Assembly: GCA_947178235.1 (NCBI GenBank)
Contig: CAMWXQ010000030.1
Span: 1-8,818 of the forward strand
Source of the DNA: an uncultured Muribaculaceae bacterium
Lineage (GTDB): Bacteria; Bacteroidota; Bacteroidia; Bacteroidales; Muribaculaceae
Length of the DNA: 8,818 bases
Direction: 5' to 3'
The position numbers were made by a program, and so were the translations under genes. Shown here piece by piece: positions 1-6,189 of the stretch. The notes below the pieces were generated by a model. The model ran no database searches. It saw only the letters and a list, made by a program, of their open reading frames with translations, and had not been told where the DNA came from. The first letter of the stretch is position 1. Every line of letters starts with the position of its first letter.

Positions 1-1248
1 GGGCAGTATGTCGAAGACGGGGCCGTCATGCACACCCCATTTCCCCTTGTCGAGGCCGTGTGGCAGCTCGTTCTCGCTGATGAGGCGGTCATGTCCCGAG
101 GCGAGGTAATAGTCCGCCTTGTGCATTATCGATAGGTCGCCTCCATGCACCGCCGTGGTGCGGTATCCGAGTTCGCGCAACCGTCGCGGGAGTGCGGGCA
201 GTCCGGGAAGCTTGCGGGTATAGCGGATGAGGCTCGTGGTCGGCTGTCCCGGGATGCCCGAGAGCAGGCAGACCAGTCCTCGGTCCGTGCGGAAGCTCCC
301 CGCCGTGCATCCCGCGAACATCACCCCTTCGGCGGCGATGCGGTCGAGGTTGGGGGTCACGTTCTTGCGCCCCCCGAGGCTCTCGACAAACTCCGCGCCG
401 AGGCTCTCCCAGACTATGAGCAGGATGTTGGGTCGCTTCGTGTTCAGTATTTCGGTCTGCGGCGTCCCCGAGGTCGGGAAGATCGGAGCCGTGATGCGCT
501 CCGCCTCCGTGGGGTCGAAGCGTTGGAATTTCCCTTCATAGTCATCCTTGGTCGAGAGCGAGTAGAGGAGGTTGAATGCGGGGTTCAGCGCCCAGTGATT
601 CAAGAATGGGTTGGGGCTGAAATACGCTATGCTCGGATTGTTGGGCCTTATCCTCAGCCCGCGGGTGATGATGAACAACACCCCGAGCAGGAGTATCGTG
701 AGTACAGGGATCAGCACTCCACCCGCCACGCCCGGGGCCGCGTCGGGGAAGAGCCCCGCACAGAGACGCGCGGGAAGGGTGACGAACGCAAAGAAGCCGA
801 CACAGAAAAGCGCGACAATCACCAGTGCCCCCGCGAGGTATGCCGTCGAGACCGAGGCGAAGGCCCCTTTGGGATTGCGCAGATAGACAAAGACCGATGA
901 GTCGAGCTTGTACTGCCAGTAGCGGTAGAGTACGGCGTCCGAGACGGTGATGAGCCCGACGGCGATGGCGATGACGGCATTGTACACCCCGACGCAGAGC
1001 CCGAGGTTCATCCCGGGTATGAAAGTACGCAGACACCCGAGTATCAAGGGTATGGCCGTGAGATATGCCGCGATGATGCAGTCGCTGTACACTCCGTTGG
1101 CATACACGCGGCGCATTTCGGGAAGCCCGACGCGATCGGCGCTGCAACCCATGTTCAGCGCTGCGAACAGGGGTTTCTGTACCAGGGCGAACCAAGCCGT
1201 GGCACACCCGAAGTAGAGCAGGGCAAAGAGTACGAAGGTGAGATTCAT
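1..1248 (-). CDS. LtaS-like alkaline-phosphatase-superfamily membrane phosphotransferase (3' end missing)
   Basis: The 416 visible codons read without a stop to the window edge, so the C-terminus is missing; relatives are usually 600 or more residues. Five hydrophobic segments lie at about residues 1-18, 57-76, 84-106, 137-158 and 177-196, followed by an extracytoplasmic catalytic domain. It starts with NILLIVWESLG (E280, expected metal ligand), then TPNLDRIAAEGV, then GSFRTDRGL, where T321 is the expected nucleophile, and later GGD and WGVHD. The second metal site lies beyond the edge. Lipoteichoic acid synthase relatives in Gram-negatives transfer phosphoglycerol or phosphoethanolamine from phospholipid onto periplasmic glycans. 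As the last visible gene of an LPS-core operon it probably decorates core sugars, but the donor cannot be read from sequence. The start ATG overlaps the GT9 stop as ATGA (1245-1248), suggesting translational coupling. A true sulfatase is less likely, because there is no C-x-P/S-x-R motif. Confidence 0.88.
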   Translation of the reverse strand, partial: MNLTFVLFALLYFGCATAWFALVQKPLFAALNMGCSADRVGLPEMRRVYANGVYSDCIIAAYLTAIPLILGCLRTFIPGMNLGLCVGVYNAVIAIAVGLITVSDAVLYRYWQYKLDSSVFVYLRNPKGAFASVSTAYLAGALVIVALFCVGFFAFVTLPARLCAGLFPDAAPGVAGGVLIPVLTILLLGVLFIITRGLRIRPNNPSIAYFSPNPFLNHWALNPAFNLLYSLSTKDDYEGKFQRFDPTEAERITAPIFPTSGTPQTEILNTKRPNILLIVWESLGAEFVESLGGRKNVTPNLDRIAAEGVMFAGCTAGSFRTDRGLVCLLSGIPGQPTTSLIRYTRKLPGLPALPRRLRELGYRTTAVHGGDLSIMHKADYYLASGHDRLISENELPHGLDKGKWGVHDGPVFDILP

Positions 1249-2300
1249 CGGTCGGTCGGATTGTCGGTTGAAGTTTCGGGCAACAGGCGCATCACCGCGC
1301 CGATCACTCTCTCGGGCGGGAGTTCGAGGAAGCAGTCGAGTGTACCCTTCGGGCATACGGCCGACCCTGCGATTGTACATGGCTGGCAGTCAAGCCCCGC
1401 CACGAGGGCATTGTCGGCACTCTGGCGGTAGGCCATGAAGCCGCACGCGGGGGTCGTGCTCCCCCACAGGCTCACCACGGGTGTCCCCGTCAGCGAGGCC
1501 ATGTGCTGGTTGGCCGAGTCCATGCTCACCATCACGTCCATCCTCGCCATCAGCGCAAGCTCCTGTTCGAGCGTGAAGCGTCCCGCGAGCGAGTGACAGC
1601 GGTCATTGTACGCCGTCCACGTCCCTAACTGCTCTGCCTCGCGCCCGCGCGCACCGAAGAGATAGACATTGACCCCGCGCGAAGTCAGTCCCTCGACCAC
1701 GGCGCGCATCTGCGCCACTGGATAGGTCTTGTTGTAGTATCTGGCGAATGGGGCGACACCGACGGCGGGGTGCTTGACCTCGATCTCCACCTCGGGGAGC
1801 CCGTCCGGAAAGAGGGTCTCGAAATCGAGCTCGATCGGATACCCGAGCCGTGCGAAGACATCGGCATAGCGGCTGATGAAAGGGGGCTGCGCCTCGTGGA
1901 GCTTCAATACACGGCGGCGACCCCCGCGCATCTTGTCCACCATCTCGACCTTCACCCCGCGCATCCTCATCCACTTGTCTATGATCCACGTGCGTCCGAC
2001 GTTGTGCAAGTCGGCAACCATGTCGGGCCTCAGTCCGTCGAGGTATCTGAGCAGCCTCATCATCCCTGCGGCCCCCTTGTACTCCTTTTTGAGGTCGATG
2101 CCGTGGACGTGGAGGTTGGCGGGCGGATTGATGAAGAGCCTCCCGAAGAACGGTGTGGTCACGAAGTCGATATGCAGGTCGGGATAGCGTCGCGCGAGCG
2201 AGTAGAGTGCCGGAAGGGTCATGGCGACATCCCCCAGCGCAGAGAAGCGCAGGGCCATAAGTCGTCGGCTCTTGGTTTCGGCTATGGTGGTGTTCGGCAT
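1245..2300 (-). CDS. Glycosyltransferase family 9 (heptosyltransferase-like) LPS core enzyme
   Basis: This 351-residue protein has the ADP-heptose:LPS heptosyltransferase (GT9) architecture of two Rossmann-like domains. The N-terminal acceptor-side motif RFSALGDVAMTLPAL lies at 18-32. The mid-protein GVAPFARYYNKTYP (181-194) corresponds to the family G-x-x-P-x-A...K-x-(W/Y)-P motif. The donor-site segment SMDSANQHMASLTGTPVVSL is at 259-278, followed by WGST, with D261 and H266 as the usual conserved residues. Four cysteines cluster near the C-terminus (305, 308, 316, 323). The protein should act at the cytoplasmic face of the inner membrane, adding a sugar to the growing core. The donor need not be heptose, since some Bacteroidales cores are reported to lack it. 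The start at 2300 is 34 bp after the GT90 stop; Met15 is an alternative but would leave almost nothing before the first motif. The stop overlaps the next start by ATGA. Confidence 0.9.
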   Translation of the reverse strand: MPNTTIAETKSRRLMALRFSALGDVAMTLPALYSLARRYPDLHIDFVTTPFFGRLFINPPANLHVHGIDLKKEYKGAAGMMRLLRYLDGLRPDMVADLHNVGRTWIIDKWMRMRGVKVEMVDKMRGGRRRVLKLHEAQPPFISRYADVFARLGYPIELDFETLFPDGLPEVEIEVKHPAVGVAPFARYYNKTYPVAQMRAVVEGLTSRGVNVYLFGARGREAEQLGTWTAYNDRCHSLAGRFTLEQELALMARMDVMVSMDSANQHMASLTGTPVVSLWGSTTPACGFMAYRQSADNALVAGLDCQPCTIAGSAVCPKGTLDCFLELPPERVIGAVMRLLPETSTDNPTDR

Positions 2301-2334
2301 ATATCGTCGGTGGTGGGAGAGGGTGGGGGAATCG

Positions 2335-3324
2335 TTACCTGTTTGTGAGGTTGAAGTATCTGTCAGATGTGAGGCGGGCGACGGTGAGTTCGAAGTCGCG
2401 GTCTCGGAAGCGGTCTACCCATCGGTGGGCGTTGCGGATGATCTCCTCGGCCTCCTCGGGATGCCCGATGTAGTGGCGCATACGTTCTTCGAGGTCGCTG
2501 TAATCATCCTTCACGAGTACATAGTGTACATCGGGCTCGAGCAGTCCCTCCATATACCACGATTCGAATTTCGGGCGAGGCATCACGGCGAGCGAGTTTG
2601 AGGACATCACCCATTTGAGGTTGGTCGCCACGTCGTTCCCCTCGATACAGGCTATGAACTTGTACCCGAGTTGATCGTCGATGCTCATGAATGGTTTCAG
2701 GTACCTTTCGGGCTCGCCCCAGTCGGTATTCACCTGCCCTGCGTCGACCATCGGATTGTCGGCCCAACGTCTGAGGAAGTCGAGGCGGTGCTGTTGGCCG
2801 CGCACGACGTTGCGGAAGACAATTGCATCCTTCTTCTCAGCGAATGGGGTCTGATCGTCCACAAAGCGGAAGTGTCGGACCCTGTTGAGCGGCATCAGGA
2901 CACTGCGCGTCGCACCCTCGCGGATGGGCCGTGTCTTCACGAACTCGGGCAGCTCGGTCTCCCAGTCGACGTCGCCGAAGGTGTACGCGAACCGACACGT
3001 TGAGGGGAAGGCCGAGACCACACGGAATAGGTCGAAGAAGTATGTGGCATACTTCTTTTTCTTTCCGAACGGATAGCGGAATTCGCCCACCTCCGTCCCC
3101 GCTCCCTCGGGCAGTATGCACCCTTCGGGCAGTCGGTTGTAGTATGCCGCGCGCTCCAATGCCACGGCCCGCTCCCCGTCGCTGAGCCGTGCGAGGGCTT
3201 CGGCGCGATTCCATCGCTTCCCTATCCCGAGACGGCGCGCAAAGTAGCGTCCGAAATTCGAGACATAGAAGCCGAGGCGGTCGGCACCCTTGCCGAGCGA
3301 GCGTCGTGAGAGTGGCTTTTTCAT
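2335..3324 (-). CDS. Glycosyltransferase family 90 (CAP10/LpsA-like)
   Basis: This 329-residue protein belongs to the CAP10/LpsA type of LPS-modifying glycosyltransferases (GT90). The diagnostic C-terminal block runs from about 220 to 278: YKFIACIEGNDVATNLKW, then MSSNSLAVMPRPKFESWYME, then LLEPDVHYVLVKDDYSDLEE. The Y-K-[FY] start, the G-x-D/N...S-x-x-WK-like core and the E-...-L-x-P-x-x-HY-V-x-[VL] ending are family hallmarks. A run of basic residues (KKKK at 88-91) and a positively charged N-terminus would suit binding to the membrane face. Bacterial relatives add hexoses such as glucose, or xylose in other lineages, to LPS cores; the sugar used here is unknown. No signal peptide or membrane segment is visible. 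The start codon overlaps the stop of the upstream GT4 gene as ATGA (3321-3324), fixing the start with fair confidence. Confidence 0.9.
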   Translation of the reverse strand: MKKPLSRRSLGKGADRLGFYVSNFGRYFARRLGIGKRWNRAEALARLSDGERAVALERAAYYNRLPEGCILPEGAGTEVGEFRYPFGKKKKYATYFFDLFRVVSAFPSTCRFAYTFGDVDWETELPEFVKTRPIREGATRSVLMPLNRVRHFRFVDDQTPFAEKKDAIVFRNVVRGQQHRLDFLRRWADNPMVDAGQVNTDWGEPERYLKPFMSIDDQLGYKFIACIEGNDVATNLKWVMSSNSLAVMPRPKFESWYMEGLLEPDVHYVLVKDDYSDLEERMRHYIGHPEEAEEIIRNAHRWVDRFRDRDFELTVARLTSDRYFNLTNR

Positions 3325-4460
3325 CTCCGTGCGGGTTGTTCGAGGACTTCGCGGTAGACTTTCATCAGTTCGCGGGCCATGTTCGCGTCCGTGAAACGCA
3401 GGGCGTACTCATACCCACGCTCCGTCATCCGCGCACGCGCTTCGGGGTTGGCCATGAGGCTGTTGAGCTCCCGCGCCAGGGCCTCGTGGTCGTGCGGGTC
3501 TATATATATGGTGTCGGGTCCACCTGCCTCTTCGAGACATGATCCTGTGGCCGTGATCACCGGAACACGCGATGCGAGCGCCTCGGCCACAGGGAGGCCG
3601 AAACCCTCGTAGGTCGAGAGTAGGCACATCGCCTCGGCCTCGCGGTAGACGGCGAGCAGATCGGTGTCGTCGACCCCCGTGCGGATATGTACGCGGTCGC
3701 TCACGCCGAGTTCGGAAGCTATCTCCATGAGGCGGTCGGCGTATGGGGTTCTCCGTCCGACGATCACAAATTCGACCTCGGGCGCGAGCTGCGGAAGGGC
3801 TCTCACCACCGTCTCATGGTTCTTGCGGGTCTCGATGGTGCCGACACAGAGGATGTAGCGTTCGGGCAGGTCGAGCTTGCGCCGTATCCCTGTGCGCGAC
3901 GGGTCTCCTGCGGGCACCTTCTCGAAGTACTCGGGTGCGATGCTCTGGTAGACCACCGAGATGCGCTCCTCGGGGATATGGTAGTATTCGATGATGTCGC
4001 GTCGCGTGCGCTCGCTGATGGCTATGATGCGGTCGGCCGTCTCGCACGCGCGTCTCGTGCGCCTCAGCAGCTTGGCTCTCGCCATGGCCGAGAATGTCTC
4101 GGGTCGGGTGATGAAGATGAGGTCGTGGATGGTTACGACGCTGCGCGTCCCCGAGGGGATGCCGTGGGGGAGTTCGTTGCTCAGTCCGTGATATATGTCG
4201 AGCCCCTCGCGCTCCATGTCGCGTCCGCAGAGCCTCGTGCGCCATAGCTCGTACATCAGCTTGCCGCCGAGGGCGGGGGGATAGGCATAGAGGATGTTCG
4301 GGAGGCGCATGAGTGATTCGGGAGCCTCCTTGCGCGGCCCGTAGAGCCACCATTGGTCTGCGGGATAGGCCGAGGCGAGGGCGTTGATTACCCTCCGGCT
4401 ATAATTGCCTATGCCGGTGTGGTTTACAATCGCTTTCTTTGCGTCGAACCCAGTCTTCAT
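3321..4460 (-). CDS. GT4-family glycosyltransferase (GT-B fold)
   Basis: This 379-residue retaining glycosyltransferase of the GT4 family is full length and cytosolic or membrane-associated. The N-terminal glycine-rich TGIGNYSR (15-22) is typical of the mannosyltransferase-like branch. HGLSNELP (91-98) and the HDL at 112-114 are acceptor-domain landmarks. YILCVGTIETRKNHE (202-216) opens the C-terminal nucleotide-sugar domain. The EX7E donor motif is E285-GFGLPVA-E293. Many relatives use GDP-mannose or UDP-sugars, so mannosyl transfer to the core is a reasonable guess but not shown. The start is 10 bp after the kdsB-like stop (4471) and the stop overlaps GT90 by 4 bp, so it sits inside the operon. 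The downstream GT90 and GT9 genes suggest that three sugars are added in turn. Confidence 0.92.
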   Translation of the reverse strand: MKTGFDAKKAIVNHTGIGNYSRRVINALASAYPADQWWLYGPRKEAPESLMRLPNILYAYPPALGGKLMYELWRTRLCGRDMEREGLDIYHGLSNELPHGIPSGTRSVVTIHDLIFITRPETFSAMARAKLLRRTRRACETADRIIAISERTRRDIIEYYHIPEERISVVYQSIAPEYFEKVPAGDPSRTGIRRKLDLPERYILCVGTIETRKNHETVVRALPQLAPEVEFVIVGRRTPYADRLMEIASELGVSDRVHIRTGVDDTDLLAVYREAEAMCLLSTYEGFGLPVAEALASRVPVITATGSCLEEAGGPDTIYIDPHDHEALARELNSLMANPEARARMTERGYEYALRFTDANMARELMKVYREVLEQPARR

Positions 4461-4470
4461 GCGTCGGTGG

Positions 4471-5205
4471 TTACGCGAGCCCCTTGGACTTCATGTATGC
4501 CTCCACGCCGTCGATGTCCTTGCGGTTGTCGACGCTGAGGCTCTTGCAGTGGCAGTTGTAGTAGTAGATAGGCATATGGTTTTCGAGGAAACGGAACGAG
4601 TCGTTCTCCTCGATCTTCTCTATGGGGCCGCGCGGAGTGTTGTGGTAGAAGTCGAGAGCCTTGCGGGTGAATGCACCCACGCCCACGAACTTGTGGAACA
4701 CATAATCCATCGCTCCCTTCGGGAAGGGGATTGGCGAGCGGGAGATGAAGAGGCAGCGGTCATCCTGCGCGGTCACGATTTTGAGATTGGTCGTGTCGAC
4801 GACCTCTACGGGGTTGGTGAAGTCGGTCATGAGGTTCGACACGAAGAAGTCGCCCGGTTGCAGCCCGTCGGGGATGCACTGTACGATGGCATCGCGGGTG
4901 AGCAGGGGCTCGTCGCCGTTGACCATCACATAGAGGTCGGCGTCAGTGCGTGTCGACACTTCGTAGAGGCGTTCGGTCGCGGTGTCGTGGTCGCTGCTTG
5001 TCATCATCACCTTGGCTCCGAAGCTCTCGGCCTTGGCCTTGATTTTCTCGCTGTCGGTGGCGACGATCACCTCGTCGAAGATTTCGACCTCCATGCAGTG
5101 TTCATAGACCCACTGGATCATAGGCTTGCCGAGAATCAAGGCAAGGGGCTTCTCGAAGAAGCGCGACGACTCGGCACGCGCCGGGATTACACAGATGATT
5201 TTCAT
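4471..5205 (-). CDS. kdsB: KdsB-like CMP-ulosonic acid synthetase, divergent
   Basis: This 244-residue protein has the length and order of motifs of 3-deoxy-manno-octulosonate cytidylyltransferase, which makes CMP-Kdo from CTP and Kdo in the cytosol. Visible motifs are IPARAESSRFFEKPLA (7-22), GKPMIQWVYE (26-35), VIVATDSEKI (46-55), the DHDTATER loop (72-79), NGDEPLL (96-102) with D98 as expected metal ligand, FISRSPIPFPK (153-163), and SVDNRKDIDGV (224-234) with D226 as expected second metal ligand. Several signature positions differ from the canonical family: the sugar loop is usually H-x-S-G-T-[DE]-R, NVQGDEP is MVNGDEP here, and the LEQLR helix is NDSFR. It may therefore be a distant KdsB or an enzyme for a related sugar acid. 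The neighbours (Kdo transferase, LpxL) favour a Kdo-type substrate. The leader is very A-rich, and the start at 5205 is the only good Met upstream of the nucleotide motif. Confidence 0.85.
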   Translation of the reverse strand: MKIICVIPARAESSRFFEKPLALILGKPMIQWVYEHCMEVEIFDEVIVATDSEKIKAKAESFGAKVMMTSSDHDTATERLYEVSTRTDADLYVMVNGDEPLLTRDAIVQCIPDGLQPGDFFVSNLMTDFTNPVEVVDTTNLKIVTAQDDRCLFISRSPIPFPKGAMDYVFHKFVGVGAFTRKALDFYHNTPRGPIEKIEENDSFRFLENHMPIYYYNCHCKSLSVDNRKDIDGVEAYMKSKGLA

Positions 5206-5244
5206 ATATTGTGGTTTATTTTTTATTATCTTGTCGGGCTATTC

Positions 5245-5286
5245 AGCTATGATAGCTATTTTAGCTATGATAGCTATAATAGCTAT
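5245..5286. repeat. 9-bp tandem repeat, five AGCTAT copies
   Basis: AGCTAT occurs at 5245, 5254, 5263, 5272 and 5281, exactly every 9 bp, with spacers GAT, TTT, GAT and AAT. A degenerate sixth unit (GGCTAT) begins at 5236. Each core contains a self-complementary AGCT or ATAGCTAT, so adjacent units can pair; the best is GATAGCTAT (5269-5277), one A, and ATAGCTATC (5279-5287). The array lies between the lpxL stop and the kdsB-like start, inside the presumed mRNA leader of the latter. The repeat is much more AT-rich than the flanking genes. Its function is unknown. Confidence 0.9.
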
Positions 5287-5291
5287 CCCTT

Positions 5292-5319
5292 TCAACTTTC
5301 AACTCTCAACCTTCAACTT
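5292..5319. repeat. 7-bp tandem repeat containing the lpxL stop codon
   Basis: Four head-to-tail units start at 5292, 5299, 5306 and 5313: TCAACTT, TCAACTC, TCAACCT and TCAACTT. On the coding (minus) strand the unit reads AAGTTGA. Each unit carries a TGA, and because 7 is not a multiple of 3 the four TGAs cover all three reading frames. The TGA at 5299-5301 is the lpxL stop, and the last residues of that protein (about KLKVES) are encoded by the repeat. This array ends 6 bp from the 9-bp array. Confidence 0.88.
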
Positions 5320-6189
5320 ATTCCACTTCCACCTTCTGTGGCTCCAGAGCCACAGCCCGGGGCGGCGGCGGATAGTCTCTTCGAGCATCCTCATGTACTG
5401 GCGGGTGTAAGGCGAGTCCTCCTCCATATCCGCGGGTACGATAGGCTTGAAGGTAAATCGGTAGTGGCCTCGGCGCGGCTTCTCGACGTCGAGGTAGAAG
5501 TAGGCAGCATTCATGCGCTTGCCTATCTCCTCTCCACCGGGGTTGAATTGTGTAGGCTGGTTGAGGAAGGTCATCTCGTGATGCGAGACGTGTTGGTTCG
5601 AGCGGTGGTCGGCGATGAATCCGCACATGACCGTCTTGCCGTCGCGGTACCAGCGCACCATCTGGCGGAAGATGCTCGCCTGCGGCACCGATACCGACCC
5701 GAAGCGCGAGCGGACCTTCAACATCAGCCGGTCGAAAGCGCGGTCATGCTGACGCTTGTACACCTGGGCCGAAATGTCGACCTTCGTGAGCTTGCGCACG
5801 ACCGACGGCACGAATTCCCAGTTGCCGTAGTGCCCGAGGTAGATAATCGAAGGGCGACCCTCCTCGGCTGCGGCGTCAACGAGCTCAGCCCCGACAACCT
5901 CGATGCGGCGGTCGACCTCGGCGTCCGAGATGTCGAGCAGCTTGATGGTTTCGAGGAAGTTGTCGGCCAGTTGTTCGTAGAAGTCATGTTCGATCTCGCG
6001 AATCTCCCCCTCCGTGATGCCGGGGAACGAGTTGCGCAGATTGTCGCGGATGATTTTCCGCCTGTATTTCAGCACATCCTCAAACAGCCACCTCAACCCC
6101 GACCCGATCCATTGGAGGACAGGGGTGGGCAGCAGGGCGATTGTGCGGAAGATGCCATAGTAGAGCCGGTATCTTAGTTTTTCGCGCAT
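5299..6189 (-). CDS. lpxL: LpxL/HtrB-family lipid A late acyltransferase
   Basis: This 296-residue protein belongs to the lysophospholipid/lauroyl acyltransferase (LpxL/HtrB) family, which adds a secondary acyl chain from acyl-ACP to the lipid A precursor at the cytoplasmic side of the inner membrane. The catalytic HX4E box is H120-YGNW-E125 within YLGHYGNWE. Other family landmarks are a short N-terminal hydrophobic stretch (11-30), NLRNSFPG (50-57), ADHR (193-196) in the place of the usual ADQ-type motif, and the C-terminal PGLWLWSHRRWKW (277-289). Length is normal. The start at 6189 lies inside the end of waaA (16-bp overlap), which suggests translational coupling. The C-terminal tail after WKW is encoded by the 7-bp repeat, so the final residues are probably not conserved. 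Which acyl position it serves is unknown, but next to waaA it is likely a Kdo-dependent step. Confidence 0.93.
   Translation of the reverse strand: MREKLRYRLYYGIFRTIALLPTPVLQWIGSGLRWLFEDVLKYRRKIIRDNLRNSFPGITEGEIREIEHDFYEQLADNFLETIKLLDISDAEVDRRIEVVGAELVDAAAEEGRPSIIYLGHYGNWEFVPSVVRKLTKVDISAQVYKRQHDRAFDRLMLKVRSRFGSVSVPQASIFRQMVRWYRDGKTVMCGFIADHRSNQHVSHHEMTFLNQPTQFNPGGEEIGKRMNAAYFYLDVEKPRRGHYRFTFKPIVPADMEEDSPYTRQYMRMLEETIRRRPGLWLWSHRRWKWNKLKVES
5336..5355 (-). other. Perfect 8-bp-stem hairpin at the 3' end of lpxL
   Basis: Arms CTGTGGCT (5336-5343) and AGCCACAG (5348-5355) are exact reverse complements around a 4-base loop. The stem falls inside the lpxL codons for about LWLWSHR and ends about 35 bp before the stop. 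No U-tract follows it on the minus strand, so it is not a standard intrinsic terminator. It could slow RNases or simply reflect the conserved protein sequence. Confidence 0.5.

Noticed and set aside
145..900. Plus-strand open frame of 251 codons over the LtaS-like gene
   Set aside because: The minus-strand frame has five membrane segments and clear catalytic motifs, while this frame gives a charged, low-complexity sequence.
4405..6177. Plus-strand open frame of 590 codons antisense to kdsB and lpxL
   Set aside because: It is in exact codon register with both minus-strand genes, which rarely use TTA, CTA or TCA codons. The 93-bp gap is a multiple of 3 and its 9-bp repeat has no stop in that frame. 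The product is low-complexity and resembles no family.
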